This document shows, one piece after another, positions 19,196 through 26,976 of a stretch of 64,000 nucleotides of DNA. Within the stretch, counting starts at the first letter, position 1. Every line of letters begins with the position of its first letter. The DNA is from Paracoccaceae bacterium (GTDB lineage: Bacteria; Pseudomonadota; Alphaproteobacteria; Rhodobacterales; Rhodobacteraceae): the NCBI GenBank assembly GCA_014239455.1, contig JAAZYV010000006.1, positions 62,001 through 126,000 on the forward strand. Direction: 5' to 3'. The translations under genes and the position numbers were made by a program. Below the pieces are notes generated by a model. It was not told where the DNA came from and ran no database searches. It saw nothing but the letters and a program-made list of their open reading frames with translations.

Positions 19196-19742
19196 AGTTA
19201 GAAAATACAATAGCAAGGATATTCTGATAAAGGAGTTTGGAGAAGTTGGGATGTTAACAGTGAGAGGAGATTTCTTCACTCAACGATTTCAGGCAGTTAT
19301 AGCAAAAACTTGTAATGTAAGGATACCCAAGCCTTTAAATATTAACAGTAGCAAGAATTTATCTTTAGCTTGGATGTCACCAGACGAATTACTCATATTC
19401 AGTTTCTCTGGTGCATTTCATGAGAAAACAAAGAAAGGTCTTAATTCTTCTTTAAAGGGTTCACATTCGTTGATTTTGGATGTTTCTGGTGCCAGGAGCC
19501 TCTTTTTGGTTGAGGGAATTTTGTGGCGAGAACTTTTGGCAAAAGGCTCGCCCGTTGATTTTAGGAAAAATTCATTTACTAAAGGTACCTTCCGAAGAAC
19601 TCGAATGGGTCAAGTCAGTGTGGCATTTTGGATGGTTAGTGATAATTCGGCTTATATCATTTGTGGCAGATCCCACTCAGACTTTTTTTATGACTGGCTA
19701 TGCAATGCAGCATCTGATGGTTCTTTAACAAAATTTTTCTAA
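19188..19742 (+). CDS. soxG: sarcosine oxidase subunit gamma
   Basis: The fourth and most variable subunit of heterotetrameric sarcosine oxidase; it helps hold the complex together. The reading frame has the family features AWMSPDELLIF, LDVSGARSLFLVEG and the C-terminal HSDFFYDWL region. Three ATGs are possible: 19164, 19167 and 19188. I prefer 19188, which overlaps the soxA stop (ATGATTGA) and has GAAGG about 11 nt upstream; the others would extend the overlap to about 30 nt. The predicted length is 184 residues. Confidence 0.88.
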   Translation: MIEVRKYNSKDILIKEFGEVGMLTVRGDFFTQRFQAVIAKTCNVRIPKPLNINSSKNLSLAWMSPDELLIFSFSGAFHEKTKKGLNSSLKGSHSLILDVSGARSLFLVEGILWRELLAKGSPVDFRKNSFTKGTFRRTRMGQVSVAFWMVSDNSAYIICGRSHSDFFYDWLCNAASDGSLTKFF

Positions 19743-19820
19743 ACTGGGGGTTATCTTTCTCCGGATTTATTTTAGTATTAGTGCCGTTTTGGAGTTGTCA
19801 GTAGCATATTATTTTCTCAT

Positions 19821-20513
19821 CTATGAATCAGGCTCCTTTGTCCAACGATCTTCAAGTTTTTTTATTGCTGATATTCGGTCTCGGGGGTTTGGGTGGCTCT
19901 GCAACCAGGTAAGAGCTTGATTTTTATTATCATTTAGTTTTTCTAATTTGCTAAAAAGATCGACCAATGGCGTAACTTCTAAGCCTATTCTTAACATGAG
20001 AGCTGCCGCATACTCATCCGCCTCATATTCATCCATTCTGGAAAGCTTTGCAGATACGATTCTTAAGAGCATTGTAGACAGATAATTTCCTACAAAAGGT
20101 ATCAGTCTTGATAAGACAAACCCCAAACCCATTTGGATTGTATTTTGGACTGTATAAGCAACCATTCTCTTTTTTGTATGACCAAGTGCAAGATGACCTA
20201 GTTCATGGGCTATTACTCCAAAAAGTTCTTCAGCAGAAAAAACTCCACTGTAATATTTTTCTAAGAAACCTCGTGTAATGAAAACTTTTCCGTTCGGAGA
20301 GGCTACACCATTAAGGTTCAAATCTTCAAGAATATATACTTTAATTTCTTTTATGTCTAAAGAGTGTGCTATTTTCTTGACCAGAGCGGTAACAATTGGA
20401 TCTTTCATTGGTGAAGAGTTTGCTTCAAGCTTTTTTGCTAGTCTGGCGGCCGAGGATTTATGACTCCAGATACCCAGTATTATTGGGGTAAGTATCGCTA
20501 TTAGTTTAAACAT
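19821..20513 (-). CDS. M48 family zinc metalloprotease, membrane-associated
   Basis: A 230-residue M48 peptidase. The zinc motif HELGH is in VIAHELGHLALGH and the third ligand lies in DEYEADEYA. An N-terminal hydrophobic stretch (residues about 2-16) and a central hydrophobic region around IQMGLGFVLSRLIPFVGNYLSTMLL suggest membrane attachment, as in HtpX and BepA relatives. The C-terminal TWLQSHPNPRDRI segment is typical of the family. It is the last gene of a minus-strand operon with MoxR, a small membrane protein and a VWA protein, starting 3 nt after the VWA stop. That context suggests a maturation or quality-control role, but substrates are unknown. Confidence 0.88.
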   Translation of the reverse strand: MFKLIAILTPIILGIWSHKSSAARLAKKLEANSSPMKDPIVTALVKKIAHSLDIKEIKVYILEDLNLNGVASPNGKVFITRGFLEKYYSGVFSAEELFGVIAHELGHLALGHTKKRMVAYTVQNTIQMGLGFVLSRLIPFVGNYLSTMLLRIVSAKLSRMDEYEADEYAAALMLRIGLEVTPLVDLFSKLEKLNDNKNQALTWLQSHPNPRDRISAIKKLEDRWTKEPDS

Positions 20514-20516
20514 GAT

Positions 20517-21698
20517 CTATGCCAATATTCTCATTCCATCGTCGAGTCCCTGGAGTGTTAGGGGTACCATGCGGTTATCAAAAATATCCTGGATGATTAT
20601 GGTGGATTGGGTGTATTGCCAATACTCTTTTGGAGTTGGGTTTATCCAAAGGTGACTTGGCCATTGTGTTTTGGCTCGCTCTAGCCAAATTCTGCCACTT
20701 TCACGATTATAATGTTCGTTTGCACCTCCTACCATTTCAATTTCGTACGGGCTCATAGTCGCATCACCCACAAAAATACATTTATAATCCTTGTTATACT
20801 TGTTAATGATATCGACTGTATTGTTTTGCTCTTCCCAGCGTCGGTAGTTGTTTTTCCATGCCCCTTCATACAAGCAGTTATGAAAATAATAGTATTCTAG
20901 ATGCTTAAACGCAAACCTTGTGGCCGAAAATAATTCTTCAACTTGGGCTATGTGCATATCCATTGAACCTCCCACATCAAAAAATATGAGCACTTTGACT
21001 GAATTTTGACGCTCAGGTCTCGTTTGAATATTGAGAAAACCTGTTCTAGCAGTAGTTGAAATTGTGTCATCCAGATCTAATTCTTCATTGTTCCCATCTC
21101 TTGCCCACTTTCTCAATCTTTTTAGTGCGATCTTTATGCTACGAGATCCTATCTCACTATTTTCATCCAAATTTTTGAATAGGCGCTTGTCCCATACTTT
21201 CACTGCTTTTTGATGTCTGCTATTTGCTTGCCCAATTCTTACACCTTCTGGGTTATATCCGTACGCCCCAAATGGTGAAGTTCCTGCTGTTCCAATCCAT
21301 TTGTTACCCCCCTGATGGCGATTCTCTTGTTCTTTAAGTCTTTGTTGTAAGGTTTTCATTAATTTTTCGAAGCTACCAAGAGAACGCATTTCTTCCATTT
21401 GCTCCTTGGTAAGAATTTTTTCCGCCAGCTTTTCAAGCCATTGCTTTGGTAAATCTATTTGGGAGATCAAAAGATTGGTATCAAGGCTTTCTATTCCATT
21501 AAAATTTTTACCAAAAACCTGGTCAAAAATATCTAAGTGTTTCTCATGCTTTATGAGGCTAGTTTTTGCCAAGAAATAAAATTTTTCAATCTTGAACTCT
21601 GTTACTCCTTTTTCTAAGCAAGTTAAAAATGAAAGGAATTCCAGTAGTGATACTGGGACCCCATTTTTTCGTAAATCATCAAAAAAACTATTGAACAT
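20517..21698 (-). CDS. CoxE-like VWA domain protein (MoxR partner)
   Basis: A 393-residue protein of the CoxE/DUF58-adjacent VWA type that works with MoxR AAA+ ATPases in protein or metal-cofactor maturation. The metal-ion-dependent adhesion site appears as FFDVGGSMD around residue 245, with the VWA fold extending to the C-terminus; the first half is helical and charged. The N-terminus SFFDDLRKNGVPVSLLEFLSFL is typical of this family. It starts 1 nt after the stop of a 57-residue membrane protein and is followed after 3 nt by the M48 protease. No CO dehydrogenase genes are present, so the target is not CoxL by context. Confidence 0.88.
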   Translation of the reverse strand: MFNSFFDDLRKNGVPVSLLEFLSFLTCLEKGVTEFKIEKFYFLAKTSLIKHEKHLDIFDQVFGKNFNGIESLDTNLLISQIDLPKQWLEKLAEKILTKEQMEEMRSLGSFEKLMKTLQQRLKEQENRHQGGNKWIGTAGTSPFGAYGYNPEGVRIGQANSRHQKAVKVWDKRLFKNLDENSEIGSRSIKIALKRLRKWARDGNNEELDLDDTISTTARTGFLNIQTRPERQNSVKVLIFFDVGGSMDMHIAQVEELFSATRFAFKHLEYYYFHNCLYEGAWKNNYRRWEEQNNTVDIINKYNKDYKCIFVGDATMSPYEIEMVGGANEHYNRESGRIWLERAKTQWPSHLWINPTPKEYWQYTQSTIIIQDIFDNRMVPLTLQGLDDGMRILA

Positions 21699-21699
21699 T

Positions 21700-21873
21700 T
21701 CAAAACAAGATTAAGTTCATTATTATTATTTGTATGATTACGGCGGCTATAAGGGATATAACTGAAAAAACAGCGATATATTGTAATTTGTCCAAATAAT
21801 TTCCCTTTCGCTTGGTAGCTATCAGGTATCCAATGCCACCTCCAAGAACAATTATAGTTACAATGATGCCCAT
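21700..21873 (-). CDS. 57-residue membrane protein with two helices in the MoxR-VWA operon
   Basis: This short gene encodes MGIIVTIIVLGGGIGYLIAT, a basic loop (KRKGNYLDK) and a second hydrophobic stretch ending IIQIIIMNLILF. Two membrane helices with a short basic, probably cytoplasmic, turn are predicted. The ATG at 21873 has an AGG box about 10 nt upstream, and its TGA at 21700-21702 is separated from the VWA ATG by one base, so translation should be coupled. It is 60 nt downstream of moxR. I do not recognise a family. Position suggests a membrane anchor or small subunit for the MoxR/VWA pair; this is inference. Confidence 0.65.
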   Translation of the reverse strand: MGIIVTIIVLGGGIGYLIATKRKGNYLDKLQYIAVFSVISLIAAVIIQIIIMNLILF

Positions 21874-21933
21874 TATAAATTAACCTTCATTTCAAAAAAC
21901 GTGATTATGCTAATCCCCATACCAAAGGCTAAA

Positions 21934-22770
21934 TTACTGATTTCTAGCTAGGAATGCCAATTTTTCAAATAACTGAACATCTTGTTCATTCTTCAGGAGA
22001 GCTCCATGGAGTTTAGGTAACATGTCTTTAGGATTTTGGCGTAGATCTTCACTTGAAATGTCTTCTGCTAGAAGCAGCTTTATCCAGTCTAAAATTTCTG
22101 AAGTTGATGGTTTCTTTTTCAATCCAGGCACCTCTCTAACATTAAAGAAATTTTCTAGAGCAGTTTGCAAAAGAGTAGATTTAATGTCTGGGAAATGTAC
22201 TTTAATAATTTTTGTAAGTGTTTCTTTGTCAGGAAATTTAATATAGTGAAAAAAACATCTGCGGAGAAAAGCATCCGGTAATTCTTTTTCATTATTAGAT
22301 GTGATAATAACGATCGGCCTCTGTTCAGCTCTGATGGTTTCCCCTGTTTCGTAAACGTGAAATTGCATTTTATCTAATTCTTGCAAGAGGTCATTTGGAA
22401 ACTCTATATCAGCTTTATCAATTTCATCTATTAGTAGGACTACCTTTTTTTTTGAATCGAAGGCTGACCATATGGTTCCCTTCTTTATATAATTCTTAAT
22501 ATCTTTGACTTTTTCTTCCCCTAATTGACTATCCCTTAGTCTGCTAACTGCATCATATTCATACAAACCTTGGTGTGCCCGAGTTGTTGATTTGATGTTC
22601 CACTCTAGAATTTCTAAATCCAATTTGGATGCAATTTGCTTAGCAAGTTCAGTTTTCCCAGTTCCAGGTTCGCCTTTGACAAGTAACGGCCTTTCTAGGG
22701 TTATGGCTGCATTTACAGCCATCTTCAAATCTTCAGTTGCGATATAATTATTAGTTCCATTAAATTTCAT
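21934..22770 (-). CDS. MoxR-type AAA+ ATPase
   Basis: A 278-residue AAA+ protein of the MoxR/CoxD group. Walker A is GEPGTGKTELA at about 37-47, Walker B is VVLLIDEIDKAD, and sensor 1 is IVITSNNEKELPDAFLRRC with the arginine finger. MoxR ATPases cooperate with VWA-domain partners to activate or remodel enzymes, usually metalloenzymes. It heads the minus-strand operon moxR - small membrane protein - VWA - M48 and is divergent from dksA across about 125 nt that should contain both promoters. Confidence 0.93.
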   Translation of the reverse strand: MKFNGTNNYIATEDLKMAVNAAITLERPLLVKGEPGTGKTELAKQIASKLDLEILEWNIKSTTRAHQGLYEYDAVSRLRDSQLGEEKVKDIKNYIKKGTIWSAFDSKKKVVLLIDEIDKADIEFPNDLLQELDKMQFHVYETGETIRAEQRPIVIITSNNEKELPDAFLRRCFFHYIKFPDKETLTKIIKVHFPDIKSTLLQTALENFFNVREVPGLKKKPSTSEILDWIKLLLAEDISSEDLRQNPKDMLPKLHGALLKNEQDVQLFEKLAFLARNQ

Positions 22771-22897
22771 GATTTACTCCAACACTAAATAATTTTTTCC
22801 TCGTGACAATTGCTGTGATTCCATCTAGAACTCCCCTTGTTAATATTTTACAATTAAGTAACTGTCTAGACAAAGAGTGGGGGGTCAGGAGATGGTA

Positions 22898-23314
22898 GTG
22901 TTAAAGAAAAATTTTTCACATTATGATCCACTGCCTAATGAGGAGTTCATGAATTCCAAACAGGTTGAATATTTCAGGAGCAAGTTGATTGTATGGAAAG
23001 ATTCTATCCTCCAGGAAAGCAGAGAAACCATAGAAGATATGCAGTCTGATGCTAGAAACATTCCAGACGTAACTGACAGAGCTTCGGAGGAGACTGATCG
23101 GACGCTTGAGTTAAGGACTAGGGATAGACAAAGAAAACTCATATCTAAGATTGATTCGGCACTAAGAAGGATCAATGAGGGCACTTATGGATACTGTGAG
23201 GAGACCGGTGATCCCATTTCTTTTAAAAGGCTTGATGCTCGACCTATAGCTACCCTAAGTTTGGAGGCACAAGAGAGGCATGAAAGGAGAGAAAAGGTTC
23301 ATAGGGACGACTAG
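22898..23314 (+). CDS. dksA: RNA polymerase-binding transcription factor DksA (zinc-less type)
   Basis: DksA binds the RNA polymerase secondary channel and with ppGpp adjusts promoter choice. The coiled-coil tip region (DLADRAS-like, here DVTDRASEETDRTLELRTRDR) and the C-terminal IDSALRRINEGTYGYCEETGDPI, RLDARPIATLSLEAQERHER are typical. The zinc finger is reduced to a single Cys in YGYCEETG; the other three Cys positions are Thr, Ser/Leu and Ala, as I recall for many alphaproteobacterial DksA. Start: AGGAG (22887-22891) is 6 nt upstream of GTG 22898 but abuts ATG 22892, so GTG is favoured; ATG would add two residues. Confidence 0.94.
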   Translation: MLKKNFSHYDPLPNEEFMNSKQVEYFRSKLIVWKDSILQESRETIEDMQSDARNIPDVTDRASEETDRTLELRTRDRQRKLISKIDSALRRINEGTYGYCEETGDPISFKRLDARPIATLSLEAQERHERREKVHRDD

Positions 23315-23394
23315 GAACAATTTTTCTTTAAGCCCTCTAAAATTTCTATTGATGGAGGTAGGTTTTGTGTTCAGATGTAAATTTTACGTGATCC

Positions 23395-24579
23395 GTGCTT
23401 AATGTTGGCATCATGGGTGCGGGAGTGGGAGGCCTCTCCACTGGGATGATGTTGAAAAGCATTGGATGCAAAGTCTCAATTTTTGAGAAGCTCGCGGAAA
23501 ATACATCCGATGGTGTTGGCTTACAAATTAGCGCTAATGGTATTAGAGCTCTCAAGACATATGGATTAGAAAATGAAATTGCTGAGTTGGGGGATTACCC
23601 GGATTTCATTGGTTGTATTAATGGTCTTACTGGTGTGGAGTTGGCAAAGATACCTTTAGGAAAGACAGCTGAGAAATTATATGGGGCTGGATTTTATCAA
23701 TTCCATAGGGCTGATTTCATCTCACTCTTAAGGAGGGAAAATTTTAGGCTTGGAGTTAACATTTTTTATAAAACTCAAGTCTTAGAGATAGAGCATGACT
23801 TGAATGGAGCAACCGTGATCACTAGTGAAGGATCATGCTCTCGATTTGATCTTATTGTGGCAGCAGATGGAATTAATTCCACCACTAGAAATAAAATCTT
23901 TGAAGCAAATCCCCCAGTTTTCTTGAAACAGGTAGCATATAGAACGGTCATTTCGACTGATAAGTTACCCAAGGCTTTTGCTATCAGGCAAACACGGTTA
24001 TTCTTAGGTGCAGGCAAACACGTAGTGTCTTATCCCATTAGAAAAGGTAGTTTAGTTAATTTTGTATTTTGCACAGAGTTTGATTCATACTGCCAGGAAA
24101 TTTGGAATAGAGAGGTTAATCCTCAAGAGATACAGGAAAAATTCGCGGAATTTGTTGGCTTGAAAGAAGTTTTGAAGAATATAGTTTCTGTTAAAAAATG
24201 GGGTCTTTTTGAGCACACTTCTCTTGATTCCTGGCACAGAAACAGAGTGGTACTCTTAGGTGATGCGTGTCATCCAATCCTACCTTATTTGGCACAGGGT
24301 GCGACACAGGCAATTGAGGATGCTCATGAGCTTTGCATTAGAATCAAGAAAAGCTTTGAAAATCACAATTTAGAGCAAGAGCTTGTCAGATACGCCAAAA
24401 ACCGGATTCCCAGAGTTCGAAGAGTAGGAAGGGCATCCAGATTAAATGCAAAATTATTTCATCTCAGGAATCCAATTTTAGTTTTTACTTTTCATCTGAT
24501 TTTAAGAATGCTTGGTAATATTTATCCGAAATATTTTTTACGAAGATTTTCCTGGATTTATGCAGGCGGACCTTCATAA
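23395..24579 (+). CDS. FAD-dependent aromatic-ring monooxygenase (salicylate hydroxylase-like)
   Basis: A 394-residue class A flavoprotein monooxygenase. It shows the FAD Rossmann motif GIMGAGVGGLSTGMMLKSIG at the N-terminus, the DLIVAADGINSTTR (DG motif) in the middle, and GDACHPILPYLAQGATQAIEDA (GD motif) at about 290. These enzymes use NAD(P)H and oxygen to hydroxylate aromatic acids such as salicylate, 3-hydroxybenzoate or ubiquinone precursors. No aromatic ring-cleavage genes are nearby, so the substrate is unknown. Translation appears to start at GTG 23395, which places the FAD motif right at the N-terminus as is usual. Confidence 0.87.
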   Translation: MLNVGIMGAGVGGLSTGMMLKSIGCKVSIFEKLAENTSDGVGLQISANGIRALKTYGLENEIAELGDYPDFIGCINGLTGVELAKIPLGKTAEKLYGAGFYQFHRADFISLLRRENFRLGVNIFYKTQVLEIEHDLNGATVITSEGSCSRFDLIVAADGINSTTRNKIFEANPPVFLKQVAYRTVISTDKLPKAFAIRQTRLFLGAGKHVVSYPIRKGSLVNFVFCTEFDSYCQEIWNREVNPQEIQEKFAEFVGLKEVLKNIVSVKKWGLFEHTSLDSWHRNRVVLLGDACHPILPYLAQGATQAIEDAHELCIRIKKSFENHNLEQELVRYAKNRIPRVRRVGRASRLNAKLFHLRNPILVFTFHLILRMLGNIYPKYFLRRFSWIYAGGPS

Positions 24580-24590
24580 ATTTCTCTATT

Positions 24591-25367
24591 TTAATGCTCA
24601 TTTACTAATTCTATCCAAACGGGTACATGATCAGAGGGTTTCTCTCTAGATCTCATATATTTGTCAATTCCGCAGGATAAAAGAAGATCTGCAGCTTGAG
24701 GGTTTAAGAGAAAATGGTCAATTCTTACTCCATTATTTTTTTGCCAAGCTCCAGCTTGATAATCCCATTGTGTAAAAATATGATTTCTTTTTGTTTTAAG
24801 TCGAATTGCGTCATAGTATCCTAGGTTCAATATCTCAAAGAATCTTGATCTTACTTTGGGGTGATAAAGAGCATCATTTACCCAATTTGCCGGTTCTATG
24901 CAGTCTGCAGCGTGGGGAATAACATTAAAATCTCCAAACACAATTACAGGCTTTCCTGTATTTACCAGATGATTTGCATGACGCAAAAGATGATTCATCC
25001 AGAGCAATTTATAATCCAACTTTTCTGTTCCAATAGGATTACCATTTGGAAGGTAGAGATTACAAACCACCAAACCTTCTATTTCAGCACTAAGCCAACG
25101 GCTTTGACCATCATTTTCTATTCCAGGGAACGTTAATTTAGGATCTTTTATTTTATGCTTGGATAGTATAGCGCAGCCATTATAGGATTTTTGACCATTG
25201 AACACAGTAGAGTATCCCAGGTCACTGAACATCTCTTCCGACAATCCAGAGTTATCAGATTTTAGTTCTTGCAGGCCTGCTATATCTGGGCTTTCTTTGC
25301 TTAACCAATACTTTAATTCAGGAAGCCTTGCTTTAATTCCGTTTATATTAAAAGAGGCTATTTTCAT
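24591..25367 (-). CDS. xthA: exodeoxyribonuclease III (AP endonuclease)
   Basis: A base-excision-repair nuclease that cleaves at abasic sites and trims 3' ends. The 258-residue protein has the full set of ExoIII motifs: ASFNINGIKARL at the start, GLQELKSDN with the metal-binding Glu, NLYLPNGNP, VFGDFNV with the catalytic Asp-Asn pair, RIDHFLL and the terminal SDHVPVW. It is 33 nt downstream of erpA on the same strand and convergent with the monooxygenase gene, 11 nt apart. Confidence 0.97.
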   Translation of the reverse strand: MKIASFNINGIKARLPELKYWLSKESPDIAGLQELKSDNSGLSEEMFSDLGYSTVFNGQKSYNGCAILSKHKIKDPKLTFPGIENDGQSRWLSAEIEGLVVCNLYLPNGNPIGTEKLDYKLLWMNHLLRHANHLVNTGKPVIVFGDFNVIPHAADCIEPANWVNDALYHPKVRSRFFEILNLGYYDAIRLKTKRNHIFTQWDYQAGAWQKNNGVRIDHFLLNPQAADLLLSCGIDKYMRSREKPSDHVPVWIELVNEH

Positions 25368-25399
25368 TTACCTAATTCTAATCGCTCTAGTGCAAAAAA

Positions 25400-25723
25400 T
25401 TATAAAGAAAAGCTTGTGCCACATCCACAAGAAGATGTTGCATTTGGATTATTAACCACAAATTTGGATCCTACAAGTTCTTCTTCAAAGTCTATTATTG
25501 CTCCAGATAAATACTCAAGTGAAATAGGATCAATAACAACCTTTGCTTGGTTGCATGTTAACACAAGGTCATCCTGTGAAATATGATCCTCTAAGGAGAT
25601 TTCATATTGAAACCCAGAGCAACCACCACCTTCTACCGCAACCCTAAGACATTTGCTGCCACCAGTTGATTTAATCTTTGCATAGGCTCGTTCGGTAACC
25701 TTAGGAGGTATTTTCACTGGCAT
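25400..25723 (-). CDS. erpA: iron-sulfur cluster insertion protein, ErpA/IscA family
   Basis: A 107-residue A-type carrier that delivers Fe-S clusters to apoproteins. The three cluster-binding cysteines are present: Cys35 in GGGCSGFQY, and Cys99 and Cys101 in SSCGCGTSF. Alphaproteobacterial genomes often carry this gene opposite dgt and ahead of xthA, the arrangement seen here, outside any suf or isc cluster. ErpA versus IscA/SufA cannot be settled from sequence alone; the isolated location favours ErpA. Its promoter should lie in the roughly 75-nt gap shared with dgt. Confidence 0.92.
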   Translation of the reverse strand: MPVKIPPKVTERAYAKIKSTGGSKCLRVAVEGGGCSGFQYEISLEDHISQDDLVLTCNQAKVVIDPISLEYLSGAIIDFEEELVGSKFVVNNPNATSSCGCGTSFSL

Positions 25724-25800
25724 TTTTTAATCTCAATATATTGATTTGATAGTCAATGTAATGCTAAGACCGGTCCATTACAAGGAGTTTGATAGTTACT

Positions 25801-26931
25801 ATGGAAAGCTATGCAATTAAATCAGAAGATTCTTTCGGTAGATTATATCAAGAGGAATCATCTCCGCATCGCTCAGTTTTTCAGAGGGACAGAGATCGTA
25901 TTTTACATTGTGGTTCATTTAGAAAGTTACAGTATAAGACACAAGTATTTGTGGAACATGAAGGTGATTACTATAGAACCCGATTGACACATACATTGGA
26001 AGTAACTCAAATAGCTAGAACAATAGCCAAAGTCTTAGGTGTTAATGGTGAATTAGTAGAAGCTATAGCTTTGGCACATGATTTGGGCCACCCACCTTTT
26101 GGACACACAGGTGAAACGGAATTAGATTTAATTTTATCCCAGTTTGGTGGCTTTAATCATAATGTTCAGGCTTTAAGGATTGTGACAAAATTGGAGCAAA
26201 TTTATGCTAACCATCCGGGTTTGAACCTTACGCTGGAAACTTTGGAAGGTATGATTACTCATAATGGTCTGGTGGAGAAAGTGAATCCCTTTGTAGCTAA
26301 ACTCTTTAGAGGTATAAGCCAGTTTGAGGGTAAAATTTTCCCGAGTATAGAATCTCAAATAGCAGCACTATCGGATGATATAGCATATAATTGCCACGAC
26401 TTGGGGGATGGTTTGAGAGCCGGTTTTTTTACATTGAAAGATATATCCAATCTTCCAATTGTAAGAGAAGCCTGGCTAGAAGTAGAGAAGCAATATAAGA
26501 AAGTAAACTATAAGATCAAATGCCATGAAGTAATTAAAAGAATCCTTAATGCTTTGGTTAACGATGTATTAGAGGAAAGCAAAATACGATTGAGTCCATT
26601 TAAAGGTCAGACTTTATTAGATCTAAAAGCCCACGGTAGCCAGGTTGTAGCTTTTTCTAAAAACACGGAAGATGAACTTGTGCAAATAAGTAGTTTTTTA
26701 TTTAAGAATATGTATAGGCATAGTCAGGTTTGTGCAATGCGAGAGAGGTGTGGTTTGGTGATCAAGGATCTTTTTAATTTATACTCTGAGCAACCTAGCT
26801 TATTACCAAAAGATTGGAATGAATTGACAATCAAAGCTTGTGAGCAAGTTTTACCAAGAATAGTGGGTGATTATATTTCTGGAATGACTGACCGATATGC
26901 GTTAAATGAACACAAAGGTCATTTTGGATAA
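25801..26931 (+). CDS. dgt: dGTPase-like HD-domain triphosphohydrolase
   Basis: Deoxyguanosinetriphosphate triphosphohydrolase-like protein that cleaves dNTP to nucleoside and triphosphate, of the shorter 370-380-residue class. HD-domain metal ligands are seen as RLTHTLEV (His64) and AHDLGHPPFGHTGE (His93-Asp94), with the later ALSDDIAYNCHDL Asp. The conserved N-terminal YQEESSPHRSVFQRDRDRILHCGSFRKLQYKTQVF block is complete. The start is placed at ATG 25801; a TTG four codons upstream sits only 1 nt from AAGGAG. Followed by argS after 45 nt. Confidence 0.95.
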   Translation: MESYAIKSEDSFGRLYQEESSPHRSVFQRDRDRILHCGSFRKLQYKTQVFVEHEGDYYRTRLTHTLEVTQIARTIAKVLGVNGELVEAIALAHDLGHPPFGHTGETELDLILSQFGGFNHNVQALRIVTKLEQIYANHPGLNLTLETLEGMITHNGLVEKVNPFVAKLFRGISQFEGKIFPSIESQIAALSDDIAYNCHDLGDGLRAGFFTLKDISNLPIVREAWLEVEKQYKKVNYKIKCHEVIKRILNALVNDVLEESKIRLSPFKGQTLLDLKAHGSQVVAFSKNTEDELVQISSFLFKNMYRHSQVCAMRERCGLVIKDLFNLYSEQPSLLPKDWNELTIKACEQVLPRIVGDYISGMTDRYALNEHKGHFG

Positions 26932-26976
26932 GAAAAATGGTTTTTTAAGTTTAACAATAGAATAGGAATTCTAGAT

